Source: Polyodon spathula
Lineage: Eukaryota > Chordata > Actinopteri > Acipenseriformes > Polyodontidae
NCBI RefSeq assembly: GCF_017654505.1
Contig: NC_054540.1
Coordinates: forward strand, 35,303,054 to 35,367,053
Direction: 5' to 3'
Length of the DNA: 64,000 nt
Below are positions 1 through 13,882 of the stretch, piece by piece. The position numbers were made by a program, and so were the translations under genes. Below the pieces are notes generated by a model, which made no database searches, was not told the DNA's origin, and saw only the letters and a program-made list of their open reading frames with translations. Position 1 is the stretch's first letter, and each line of letters opens with the position of its first letter.

Positions 1-802
<802 letters not shown>

Positions 803-1055
803 CTACAAAAATACACATCATTAAGAATACACGTGGTAGCAATGACAACCTTAATGTACTTACAATCTGCTGGTCAAAGGCAGTGGAACATGTACATGCC
901 AAAGACCTCCCTACATATTAACGGTTAGCTAGATTTCAAATTCTGGGGGAAAAGTTTTTTAAGCTACACGTCAATTACATACAGCCTTATTGCTAAGAGG
1001 ACAGCTACGTTTTACACACTCAAATACAACATGTTTATATATACACTGTACTATA

Positions 1056-1260
1056 ATAATGATTTTTGTACAATGTAATGAACAGTGTTGTGTGATGCAC
1101 TACTGTTACAGATTCTGACCACTGTCTGTGAGATGAGGTGGGGTTAGAAGCTCTATAACCACGCATGCAGACGAGCCCGGCTCTTTTGCATAGTGGTTGA
1201 GGTGCTCTTTTGTGGTGTGTGGGGGTGCCATTTTGCACCCAGCCTCCTTTCTGTTACACC
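1056..1260 (+). repeat. tRNA-derived SINE, copy A
   Basis: The block from gtgttgtgtgatgcact to the end ctgttaca is alignable by eye with 53370-53560. It holds a tRNA-like promoter: ctcttttgcatagtggttgaggtgctc resembles box A, though the box B side is degraded here. The second copy keeps the box B-like ggttcccgtcc. The shared order and end support one SINE family inserted in two introns. Confidence 0.6.
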
Positions 1261-1424
1261 AACACACCTAACATAATCTCACGCTGACTGACACACAGAG
1301 CACAGGAGAGCTGTGGTGTGGGAGAAGCTGTCTTTGTGATTGGACTTAAAGACTTTCAGTAACACTGCAGTTTTCCTTCATACAAATATTCCACAGTAAA
1401 TTTCCACTACATTTTGTTTAGTTT

Positions 1425-1590
1425 TCCCATGGTTATACTATGCATTTTCCATAGTTTGCCTTGTTCTTAATATGCTTTACTATACCCCTGTGGGCTTTAC
1501 AATGCTGGCCTATGCTCTATCATGCTTTCGCTAGGCTTTATTACACAAGGCTATGCTTTTACTATGGGACATTTCCATAAGGGTTCTTTG
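1425..1590. repeat. Dispersed AT-rich repeat, copy 1
   Basis: A run of ctttac / atgcttt / ctatgctttt motifs (gggctttacaatgctgg, tatcatgctttcgc, tatgcttttactatgg) recurs in the same order at 6590-6800. It is a dispersed repeat of unknown class and lies just downstream of exon 24. It produces spurious ORFs on both strands. Confidence 0.6.
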
Positions 1591-1629
1591 TCTAAGGTGA
1601 GAAGCCACCTCACAGAGCTCCACACCTAC

Positions 1630-1717
1630 CTTCAGCCCCTTGGCTCTGTTGATAGCTCTCAGAGGTCTCAGCACCCTCAGGACTCTCAGGATCTTTACCA
1701 CGTTAATGGCGCTGGAC
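1630..1717 (-). CDS. cacna1c: cacna1c exon 24: domain III S4 voltage sensor
   Basis: 88 bp. It completes Gln and reads [20 protein letters not shown], then AINRAKGLK. The repeated R-x-x-R spacing is the domain III voltage sensor, essentially identical to mammals. Acceptor tgcag, donor gtaggt. A dispersed repeat shared with 6.6 kb begins about 40 bp into the downstream intron. Confidence 0.97.
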
Positions 1718-2671
1718 CTGCAGGACACACGAGGAACAGCGTGACTCAGAAACCACGCCACAGCTTCACTGGGTTCTGGGGAAACTCTCACAGTTTCTCT
1801 TGATAGTATCTCTCTTCTCGCTAGTATTCAAAGGGCAGGGTTTTCAAAAGTTCGTAACTGATAACTCTAGTGTTAATCAACAAATCGTTACGTAGCATTG
1901 ATTTTGGTATCTAGTTATTAAATAATCATGCTAACGTGATTTCTGAAATTATGTTGATTTACAAAATTATGTTAATATTTTAATGAGCAGTGCTTCTTAT
2001 GACTATTTCTTTTGTTTCCGTGGGAATTTCAAAGCAAACCTGTGTTGTCAATTTATCAGGAGTTAATTTGCACTTGGAAAAGGAGGATTTTAATTAATGA
2101 AAGAGTATATAGCTCACCTTGAAACAGAAATTAACAGACCGCGGCAGTGACACTGACGATACTGACACTACCTAGATAATTCAATATTTGTACTTATGGA
2201 AATATTTTAGACTTTTATATACTTGTGGTTATGAATGAGATTTGTTCACTTGTTTTAACAATTTGTAAACTTAAGCCCAGAACACACTGCCTGATTTAAT
2301 TAACACATTTTGTTACTAAAACTCTCATTACGATACCACAAGTTCAATACAATAACACTGGTGTCTGAAAATCCTGCCCAAAATGTCACTGTGATGGCCT
2401 CACTGCCTGGATGTAACTGACATTTTCACTAGCCCTAAAAACTCACATGCTCACACATACAGAAACACTTTCACTAACCACAAATGGTAGAAATTGTACA
2501 TTTTTTCCAGCTAATTTAAAATTAAATAATATTAAAATAATATTAAATAATATTCTAGTATTTGTTTCCGTTTTGAAAGAATATCTGAACATGAAAAAAA
2601 CATGCTCACCCCAGGTTGGGTATTCTGGCAAACAAAGAGGACAACTTCAAAACCCCCAATAAGAATTCTAT

Positions 2672-3444
2672 TATGTGGCAGGGCTGAGGCCCATGACCTG
2701 TAAATAGTGTGTTTTTCTGTTTGTTTAGGTTTTGTAAATAAAGTTTATTCAAATTAAGTTTGTTCTAGATACGGCAGGGCTGGCGGTTAGAATTCCCTCC
2801 TTGTGTAACTGGAACAAGCGTGGAATGTGCCCAGGAGTTAATTGATAGACTGAGTATCAATTAACCTCTGGCCATATGCTTTAAAAGGAGCTGGAGCGCC
2901 AGCTCTTGGATCTAGTTATGACCGATGTATACTGGGATACAGCAACATAGAAGCCTAGGGTTAATTTAGGGGATTTTTAATCCCACCCCTGTGTATTTGA
3001 GTTTGGATCAGGTAGAAGGATGCTGGAGTGGGACCCTCCTTTTAGTGGAGGTAGTGTTTAGGGGCCTTTAGGCCAACTTTGTTTTGCTAGCTGTGTTTGT
3101 ACTGTGTTTTGCTAGCTGTGTTTGTACTGTGTTTTGCTAGCTGTGTTTGTACTGTGTTTTGCTAGCTGTGTTTGTACTGTGTTTTGCTAGCTGTGTTTGT
3201 ACTGTGTTTTGCTAGCTGTGTTTGTACTGTGTTTTGCTAGCTGTGTTTGTACTGTGTTTTGCTAGCTGTGTTTTCTACTGTGTTTTGCTAGCTGTGTTTT
3301 CTACTGTGTTTGTTATCTGGCATGGCTGTTTTGTTTGGAAATAAACCCTGAGCGCCGGTGTGGTGTGGTGTGGCGTGACAAAAACAACCTCTTGTTTGTC
3401 AGCGGATACCCACAGCTGTAGCACACCCCTGGTACATAGGGTAA
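2672..3444 (+). mobile_element. LTR-like element (probable solo LTR) with internal 25-bp array
   Basis: The stretch begins tgtggcagggctgaggccc, contains a TATA-like ctttaaaagg (about 2880) and, near its end, ggaaataaaccctgagcgcc, which looks like a polyadenylation signal in an R/U5 region. It ends near ctgtagcaca or cctggtaca. No target duplication was found, so the borders are approximate. The TGTGGCAG start resembles the other LTR-like elements in this window. It sits in intron 24 between exons 23 and 24. Confidence 0.5.
3076..3312. repeat. 25-bp minisatellite (about 9-10 copies)
   Basis: The unit ttttgctagctgtgtttgtactgtg repeats head to tail with almost no divergence until the last two units, where ttttctactgtg replaces tttgtactgtg. 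The array lies between the TATA-like box and the polyadenylation-like signal of the surrounding LTR-like element. Near-identity indicates recent expansion. Confidence 0.95.
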
Positions 3445-3567
3445 AACTGTAGGAAACTGAGTTGACAAATGTTTTAGCCAGTGCCTTCTTCAGTGTATTG
3501 AAGTAATTTTACTTTATAGTTTTAGCAAACAAAGAGGACCAATGAGAAGCGCTTAGTGAGGGACTTA

Positions 3568-3675
<108 letters not shown>

Positions 3676-4630
3676 CTACAGGAGGAACACAATGCAAGTT
3701 CATGAGGAAGATTGGAATGCAGCCACTCAGTAACACAAGGTTTGACTGAGCCGCATAGATGCATTGCATGGATTTCATTAAATGAGATTTCTGCCGACCC
3801 AAACTAAACTCCACTAGGAAAATACAACTGCAGTCTTTAGAAAATAGGGGGAATTAAACAGGACCATTGTGAAGGAGCAGATCATCTTGTAATGTACTGT
3901 AATCAAAAAATATATATCAAGAACATTCTGAAAGGGTTATCATTTGAGGACATCTCCAACTAGTGCTAAATAAACACTACAATGATTAAATATAATTACA
4001 GGGCTAAACATTAGACATATACACAATGTTTACTTGAAACAAGAATGTTAAATTATGCATCTAAATGCTCCAAACCTGTTTCAATAATTTGTTCATTTGC
4101 ACTGTGTCTGATAAAGTGCTTTGACTAGTAGTTCAGGAGCTGTACTTTAATTCTACTATTTTATATTAACAAGTGACCTGGCACACACTAGTATAGTGCT
4201 AGCCAAACAAAAGGATGGTGGATCACTGGTGAGGTTGACTTTTACTTGTACAGTAAAAAAAAAAAAAAAAAAATCCACACCTGCTGATCTTGCTTCTGAC
4301 AAAACAACAGAACTAAAGAGCAGCTCCTGAGCTTGGGTAAAACCACGTTAACATACAAGACACAGTGTTTGAGGAATTGCATGCCGAGTGATTGGAAATT
4401 AAGCATGATGTCATTTTAATCTACTTACTCTTCAGACTGCCATCTTGACACACAACCAGCCTGCTCACTGTGCACTAATGCTGGACCAGTCTCAGCAAAA
4501 TGTGTGCCAGCGAGTAATCTAATCTCATGACCCCCTTATCAACACTTGCAGTGCACAGGTAGCATTCTGCTCACAGACTTATACTTTCATTGATCAGAAG
4601 GTCTGACAGGCTGGAGCCAAGGGGATTTAC
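3676..4630. other. cacna1c intron 21
   Basis: No recognised repeat apart from an A18 run at about 4256. I searched by eye on the minus strand for an exon 22-like 60-bp S2 exon and saw none. Confidence 0.55.
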
Positions 4631-4690
4631 CTTCAGGATGATCTCTATCGTGAAGATGCCAGTGAAGACATAATCGGCATATCCCAGGAT
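4631..4690 (-). CDS. cacna1c: cacna1c exon 21-like: domain III S2
   Basis: A 60-bp exon that encodes exactly 20 residues, ILGYADYVFTGIFTIEIILK, with acceptor ctcag and donor gtaaat. It resembles the human exon 21 form (ILGNADYVFTSIFTLEIILK) rather than exon 22 ([20 protein letters not shown]). Length and phase equal the human alternatives. No second S2 exon was found in either flanking intron. Recognised from homology, since it is too short to stand out as an ORF. Confidence 0.95.
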
Positions 4691-5220
4691 CTGAGAGGAA
4701 CAAACATCAAGCAAAGTTGGTTTTAGACTAACCTAGTCTATATCGGCCAATCACTGTGTGTCTACTGAGCCTGAGACGCATAGTCTCACTCCCCTGTGTT
4801 TTTACTATTCAGAACGCCTGCCTGTCTTCAGCATTCGATATACAATAGCAGTCAAACTTGTTTGTCAATTATAAAAATTGTATGGTTTGATGCATGGTGA
4901 TGGAGTAATAGCTTTTAAGGAATGTCCCCTTGTTTTATGTAATGATTCGTTAAGGACTGTTTTTTTTAATTACTTTAAGTTTGCAATTCATCAAACCCAT
5001 AAAAAAAAACAAAAAAAAAACCACCTCACTTAAAACATCTTTAAAGTTTTGTGAATACAGGCCGACATTTATTGTTTTCTGCTATACAAAACTACTTTTG
5101 AGAAATATAAAAAATATATCATACTGCCTACTCATGAGTGGGCTTACTGGCCGCTCTGACCTTGAGTGGGTGAAAATCAACTTGTATCTTACACAGCACG
5201 CTATACTATATTTTTTGAAT

Positions 5221-5500
5221 ATATAGTTAAAAAATAATTAAACAGTAGAGCTCATTTTAGTGTGATGCCATTTCAATCTGATGAAGTCATCTGATACAAG
5301 CTTTCAGGCGGCTATATCACATCAGTATCGACGCCTACTATATGCATTGCTATTTTTGTAATATATATTGTTAAATAGGAATAATTAAACAGTGTAGCTT
5401 ATCTTAGTGATGCCATTTCCATCTTGTGCAAGCCATCTGATAAAATGTGATACAAAGACGGATGCATCACGTGAATATCAGGCTCTACTATATATCATAG
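5221..5500. repeat. Two-copy tandem duplication, about 146-bp unit
   Basis: The block with ataattaaacagtagagctc, atgccatttcaatctg and cctactatatgc at 5233-5340 recurs as aataattaaacagtgtagct, atgccatttccatctt and tctactatatatc at 5378-5495. Order and spacing are kept with moderate divergence. The second copy ends about 70 bp from the exon 20 donor. The rest of intron 20 (4691-5566) holds nothing else recognised. Confidence 0.8.
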
Positions 5501-5566
5501 ATGTATACTGCCCCCGATGCACAGCAGTGCCAGGTAGGTGCAGGCTCTGCTGTGCAGTCTTGGTAC

Positions 5567-5696
5567 CTTGTTCCTGAAGGAGTCGTTCCGCACAGGGTCC
5601 TCGGCTGCCAGGGAGATGCTGCTGAGCAGGATGAGGAAGAGGATGAGGTTGGTGAAGACATTGTGGTTCACTATCTTGTGGCAGGAGATCCGGAAC
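5567..5696 (-). CDS. cacna1c: cacna1c exon 20: domain III S1
   Basis: 130 bp. It completes Lys and reads [20 protein letters not shown], then [20 protein letters not shown] and RNK. This covers S1 and the S1-S2 loop of domain III. The segment [12 protein letters not shown] leads into the S2 exon. Acceptor gtgcag, donor gtacca. Confidence 0.96.
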
Positions 5697-6103
5697 CTGC
5701 ACAGAGAGCAATGGAGGAGTTGTTATGATCCCATATACAACACAGGATTAACAGGAGAGGAAGGCAGCTTTAAGACTGATGCCACCTCTGAGGAGAGGAC
5801 AGATAGATTGTGCTGTAATGGGTGCAGACAGCTGCAGATAGCAAGACCTGAGGGAGTAAAAAGCTTGAATGTATTATTATTTTTATTATTATTAATAAGC
5901 GCCTGACGTGCATTACGTGTCCTATCCCTATCACTGCTTCAGGCTGTGCCACATTGCTAAGCAGATGCCAGATCTTGATCTAAGAAAAGTAATTCTGTGA
6001 ATTCAGTTTGCAAAGACAAATCCCCAAATGAACTTCCATAAGCAGCAGCAGAGCTGGGTGAGCTGTAGGAGCCACTTGCCATGCGTCAGGGATTCCCACT
6101 CAC
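5697..6103. other. cacna1c intron 19
   Basis: A 407-bp intron with a short (att)n-rich patch near 5873-5895 and no other recognisable element. Confidence 0.6.
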
Positions 6104-6236
6104 TTGTTAGTGTGGCTGAAGACGAAGAAGGCCCGGGCCTCAGGCATGGGGACTGCCTTCTCCTTCAGATGCACTTCAGAGAGCGGACGGGGCCGTGGGC
6201 CTATGGGCATCTCGGGCTCCTCCTCTTCATCATCAC
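6104..6236 (-). CDS. cacna1c: cacna1c exon 19: II-III linker, entry to domain III
   Basis: 133 bp. It completes Gly and reads [20 protein letters not shown], then [20 protein letters not shown] and HTN plus part of Lys. The [20 protein letters not shown] motif is typical of CACNA1C. It ends just before domain III S1. Acceptor cctag, donor gtgagt. Confidence 0.97.
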
Positions 6237-6589
6237 CTAGGAGGAGGGAGAAAGACACCAGGGTACCACAGGGGGCTGTGTTGAGGTCTCACAGTTACAG
6301 AACATGGGGGTCTATTAAATACAATCTAAACGACAGCCAAACTAAATACCACCATTGTTTACACAATTATTAAAGAGAAGGTTCATATTTGAATGATTTA
6401 AATAACAGCAGTATTTGGAGCTGCCGCTGTTTGGATCATTATGGGCTTATTATGTGCAAAATTTGCAGCACAGCTCACATTTATTATACATTTTCTATTA
6501 TACTCAAGCTTTGGAATGCCTTGTTGGGTAATTTTTAAATGTTGTATACAGCCTCGTAACAGTCCTTATGCAAGCTGACCACTTTGCAC

Positions 6590-6800
6590 AGTCATTTTGC
6601 AGTTTTCTAATGCTTTTCCCATGTTTTTATATGCATTTACCATCATCTACCTTGGTTTTGCTGTTTTTGCAGTTGTTTTTCAATATGCATTACCATATCT
6701 CTCTGGGCTTTACAATGCTTGTCTTTGCTTTACCATGCTTTCACTTTGCTTTATTATACTTTGCTATGCTTTTACTATGGTACACTTTTACAAGGGAGTG
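6590..6800. repeat. Dispersed AT-rich repeat, copy 2
   Basis: Shares with 1425-1590 the ordered motifs gggctttacaatgct, taccatgctttcact and gctatgcttttactatgg. The ordered match across about 120 bp makes common origin likely. Class unknown. Confidence 0.6.
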
Positions 6801-6965
6801 GGGGAAAGAACAAGGTACCTTGTTATTACAAAAAATAAAATAGAAACACCCATTGTCTATGAATAGATCTATGAGCATAATTGTTTGCTAGCGCATATTG
6901 GTGTGATTTGCCATGTTGGGCAAACACCTTTCTACTTTACAAGGGCTCTACATGGAAGATGTAAT

Positions 6966-7245
6966 GCAGTTCAGATCTGGGTTCCACAGATAGACTGCTG
7001 TATTGACTGTGTAATGCAGTAGATCTGGGTTCCACAGAGAGACTGCTGTATTGACTGTGTAATGCAGTAGATCTTGGTTCCACAGATAGACTGCTGTATT
7101 GACTGTGTAATGCAGTAGATCTGGGTTCCACAGATAGACTGCTGTATTGACTGTGTAATGCAGTAGATCTGGGTTCCATAGATAGACTGCTGTATTGACT
7201 GTGTAATGCAGTAGATCTGGGTTCCACAGATAGACTGGTGCATTG
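6966..7245. repeat. 48-bp minisatellite (6 copies) next to the exon 18 donor
   Basis: The unit, gtaatgcagtagatctgggt plus ccacagatagactgctgtattgactgt, repeats about six times with only single-base differences. As 48 is divisible by 3 and the unit lacks stops on the minus strand, all three minus frames stay open and yield 16-residue repeats. The array ends about 25 bp from the exon 18 donor. Confidence 0.95.
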
Positions 7246-7271
7246 ACCCTGCCAATGACGCACACCTGTAC

Positions 7272-7341
7272 CTGGGAAGTCATTGGCAGGGTATGGATTC
7301 TTCTCTTCATTGTCATCCACTGGGAATTCATCAATAGTGAT
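7272..7341 (-). CDS. cacna1c: cacna1c exon 18: II-III linker
   Basis: 70 bp with acceptor tgcag and donor gtacag. It encodes ITIDEFPVDDNEEKNPYPAN, then DFP and one base of Gly. Mammals have INMDDLQPNENEDKSPYPN here, so the exon is recognisable but fast-evolving. The reading frame stays open past the donor through a 48-bp minisatellite to a stop near 6937. The last 14 exonic-side bases before the loop pair perfectly with intronic bases (see findings). Confidence 0.93.
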
Positions 7342-8006
7342 CTGCAAAAGACAGAGTGCACGGGAATCAGGCACTGATTGTTCAAATCCTATAGTTAGGT
7401 ATGCATCAGTAAAGTCTACACCAGACAGCTATCTGAGAGGCCCAGCATTGAGACTCTGGGAAATCACATGTTTCAACTCAATTGAAACCTCTAAGCTACA
7501 GGGATAAAATAGTCAAACATACATAATATGAACAAATCAATAACATGACATTTATGTTGCTGTATATTGCATGGGTTTTTGTTGCATTTATGGATTTCAA
7601 ATCACAATGCAACTCAATGGGACAATGGTATAACATAAAATACAGTGTAATGGTGCAATCACTGGTTAGTGCAACAAATTGCTTAGTGTGATCAAAACAA
7701 AGAATTCAAGGACAGTGGACTACATTTCAAATATAATCACTTATATGATGACCAAATTTTTTTACACATTTTCACTGTTTCCTAGATTAATGCACCTTCA
7801 ACTTTTGTCTTAAAGCTTGTCAATTCATTTGAGGGTTAGGCTTAGTAACTGCTAGGTAAACAGCTTTATTTGTGTGATACTTACTTTGAATTCCATGCAA
7901 TTAAACTGTACCTGGCTGCAGGTGTTGCACTGTGTTAGCTGGGTCCCTGTGCTTCTTTAGTTTACAGGGGACCTGCCTAGTCACTTGAGTAGGATTCCTG
8001 CCTCAC
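7342..8006. other. cacna1c intron 17
   Basis: 665 bp; nothing recognisable beyond splice signals. Confidence 0.6.
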
Positions 8007-8127
8007 CTTGGTTGCGGGTGGTGTCTCTCCGTCGACCGTGATCGATTTCAGTTCGATTTTCTCTTCTTTTTTCTCCTCTTCAATCGGTTGCTTCTCATTG
8101 TCTGGATATTTCTCCGGACTGGCAGTC
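8007..8127 (-). CDS. cacna1c: cacna1c exon 17: II-III linker
   Basis: 121 bp in the variable cytosolic II-III linker. It reads [20 protein letters not shown], then [20 protein letters not shown], ending on a codon boundary. [11 protein letters not shown] and PPATK match mammalian CACNA1C. The central [10 protein letters not shown] part is diverged. Acceptor ttcag, donor gtgagg. Confidence 0.95.
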
Positions 8128-9357
<1,230 letters not shown>

Positions 9358-9385
9358 TCAAAGAAGCATAGCAAACCAAAACATA

Positions 9386-10858
9386 CAAACTGCTGTGCAA
9401 AAGTCTTAGACATGTTGAATTTGTCTACTCTAATGCACTATGAACATCAACAATTTACTCAAAGCCTCCACTAGTGTTTTCTACTATTATAACTACCTTG
9501 ACTTGCACAAAGAAGGAAAAACATTACGTGGAATAGCTCACATCACTCGATTTTCAAGGTGTGGTATCCGAAACATAATCAACAGGTACAGAGAAACATC
9601 TTCTGTAAGGGACAAACCCAGGACTGGAAGAACCAGAAAGCTGTCTAACAAGGATGAGCAAGGATGATATTAGGAGATAATATCCTTAAGGAATAGAAAG
9701 AAGACAATCATTGAATTGACAACAGAACTGGCAGAAGGCACAGGTGTCGTTGTCCATCAAATCAACAATACAAAGGCCACTCTTGAAATCAGGACTTAAA
9801 GGATGTGTTGCAGTAAGAATACCTGTATTAAGAAATGGAAACAAGACTAAAAGGCTTAAATGTGCACACGAACACAGAATGGTCAAATGTGCTTTGGACT
9901 GTTGACGGATGGACAACGACACCTGTGCCTTCTGCCACTTCTGTTGTCAATTCAAGGTTTGTCTTCTTTCTATTCCTTAAGGATATTATCTTCAAGTATT
10001 GCTTATCCTTGTGTGAGGCGAGAGTGTATTAAATGGAATGTCCAGACAGTAATTTATGTGTACAGAAATAAAATAATTTATTTTTATTCTCTATACACAA
10101 CAAAATGATTAAATAACAAAAGAAAACAAAATGGTGTGAGGGAAGGAGTGCAGGGGTGAGATCCAAAACAAACTGTGATGACTCGTCTTTAATTGTCTTC
10201 GTGGCGACCCATACATAAACAAAAAAAGACAAAAGAAATGTTAGTGTTTTAAAAATCCCGCTGCACCAAACCAGTCTCTCCCTTCACCCGTTACTCCTCC
10301 TACTTTACTTTCGGACCAACCCCGAACACAGTAGTACGTTCCCTTTAGTATGTAATGTCCCGCCTCTGTAGTCAGTGGAACACCAATCCCCAACCGACAC
10401 GTGTCCTTATCCTTCACTTGACTCCAGTGGCTGGAAGTTACATACTCGTACTTCCACCCCTCACCAAGGTGCCGCCCCTCAAAAGATGACTTTTGCCATG
10501 GTCACGAGATCTTGGTAAGGGAAGTCCCGAGTTGGTTTGATGCCATCTACTGTCGGGAGGCTGAATCACAGACCGAAAACCCTTTGACTCATCACACCTT
10601 GTTAGACAGCTTTCTGGGTCTTCCAGTCCTGGGTTTGTCCCTTACAGATGATGTTTCTCTGTACCTGTTGATTATGTTTCGGATACCACACCTTGAAAAT
10701 CAAGGGATGCGAGCTATTTCACTCAATATTTTTCCTTCTTTATGCAAGCCAAGGTTGTTACATTAGTAGAAAACACTAGTGGAGACTTGGACTAAATTGT
10801 TGATGTTCATAATACATCAGAGTAGAAAAATGCAACATGTCTTTTGCACAGCATTGTG
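9386..10858. mobile_element. Fold-back Tc1/mariner derivative, split by a solo LTR
   Basis: The left arm (about 9386-9758) and right arm (about 9906-10011 plus 10597-10858) are inverted copies of each other. Both carry the end tgctgtgcaaaag..acatgttg and the inner block with cttaaggaatagaaagaagac and acaggtgtcgttgtccatc. The central loop is about 147 bp. The left arm still encodes Tc1-type helix-turn-helix protein in the plus frame 9440-9667 (TLRGIAHITRFSRCGIRNII, then SSVRDKPRTGRTRK), but no catalytic region. A TA dinucleotide precedes the left end. It lies in intron 15. Confidence 0.8.
10012..10596. mobile_element. Solo LTR nested in the Tc1 fold-back
   Basis: The 585-bp insert starts TGTGAGGCG and ends ATCACA, and is flanked on both sides by the 5-bp direct repeat CCTTG (10007-10011 and 10597-10601). 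Removing it restores continuity of the right arm with the left arm. TG...CA ends plus a 5-bp target duplication are the usual marks of LTR retrotransposon integration. No internal domain is present, so the state is a solo LTR left by recombination. AATAAA motifs occur near the left end on both strands. Confidence 0.85.
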
Positions 10859-11387
10859 TTTCCACACTAGTCTCTATACAGCTTGTAACTAGGAATCCAG
10901 CAGAACCTTCTACAGGCATGTCTTCACATGGAACTCTTTCTCAATATCATACTTGCATCGAACCACTTTGAATCACATCACTGTCAATCTGGGGAGCATG
11001 ACTTTGTGAACATTTAGACAGCCCCACTGTTGAAATCCAGGACTGTGACCTTTAAAACTAACTATGGACTACTGGCAATAGTTTCTGGATACCCCTCCCC
11101 ATGTGCTCCTCATCAGAAATATTTCAGCTACCCTCCTGAATCCCTAACAGTGCTGGTAATGAACTCCACAGACCAGCAGGCATTACATTTTGAAAACTGT
11201 ACGTTGGCAGAGATGTAATTTCTTGACTGTCAGTGATGCCCTATGAAGCTGTCTCCTGACAGCTCTGGGACACTCTGCTCTACCTGTCAAGTGACAGACC
11301 ACACTGCTCACATACAGCTCCCTCATACAGCGTTACTGCTTCCCTTCAGATCAGAAAATGTTCCCCAAAGACAGAATCAGGAAATTC

Positions 11388-11418
<31 letters not shown>

Positions 11419-11508
11419 GGGAACCCTGTTGTGTGAATTGCACTTTTCTTTGATTTAATGTGTTAAACTGTGTTTTGTTTAAATTAAATTGAATTAGTAA
11501 TGGTACTA

Positions 11509-13277
<1,769 letters not shown>

Positions 13278-13342
<65 letters not shown>
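13278..13342. repeat. (ATT)n microsatellite
   Basis: About 21 uninterrupted att units next to the palindrome that follows. Confidence 0.97.
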
Positions 13343-13363
13343 GTATAAACAGTACATGTCGTA

Positions 13364-13550
13364 TGTGGCAAAGTGCCTGCCCCTGTGTGTATTATATGTT
13401 GTGTGTTAATGTTGGTGTATAGTCATTGGTACACGGGATATAAACGGGTCTGTGTAACACTCAGACCCATTTATATCCCGTGTACCAATGACTATACACT
13501 AACATTAACACACAACATATAATACACACAGGGGCGGGCACTTTGCCACA
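13364..13550. repeat. 187-bp near-perfect palindrome made of two LTR-like ends
   Basis: The left arm starts tgtggcaaagtgcctgcccc and the right arm ends with its reverse complement (ggggcgggcactttgccaca). Arms of about 90 bp meet around 13456 near gtgtaacac. The arm sequence (cctgtgtgtatt, gttaatgttggtgtat) matches the right end of the LTR at 51434-52028 read on the minus strand. The structure is two LTR termini head to head, about 30 bp from the exon 14 donor. Confidence 0.85.
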
Positions 13551-13562
13551 AGCTACCATTTA

Positions 13563-13874
<312 letters not shown>

Positions 13875-13882
13875 TTAACGAA

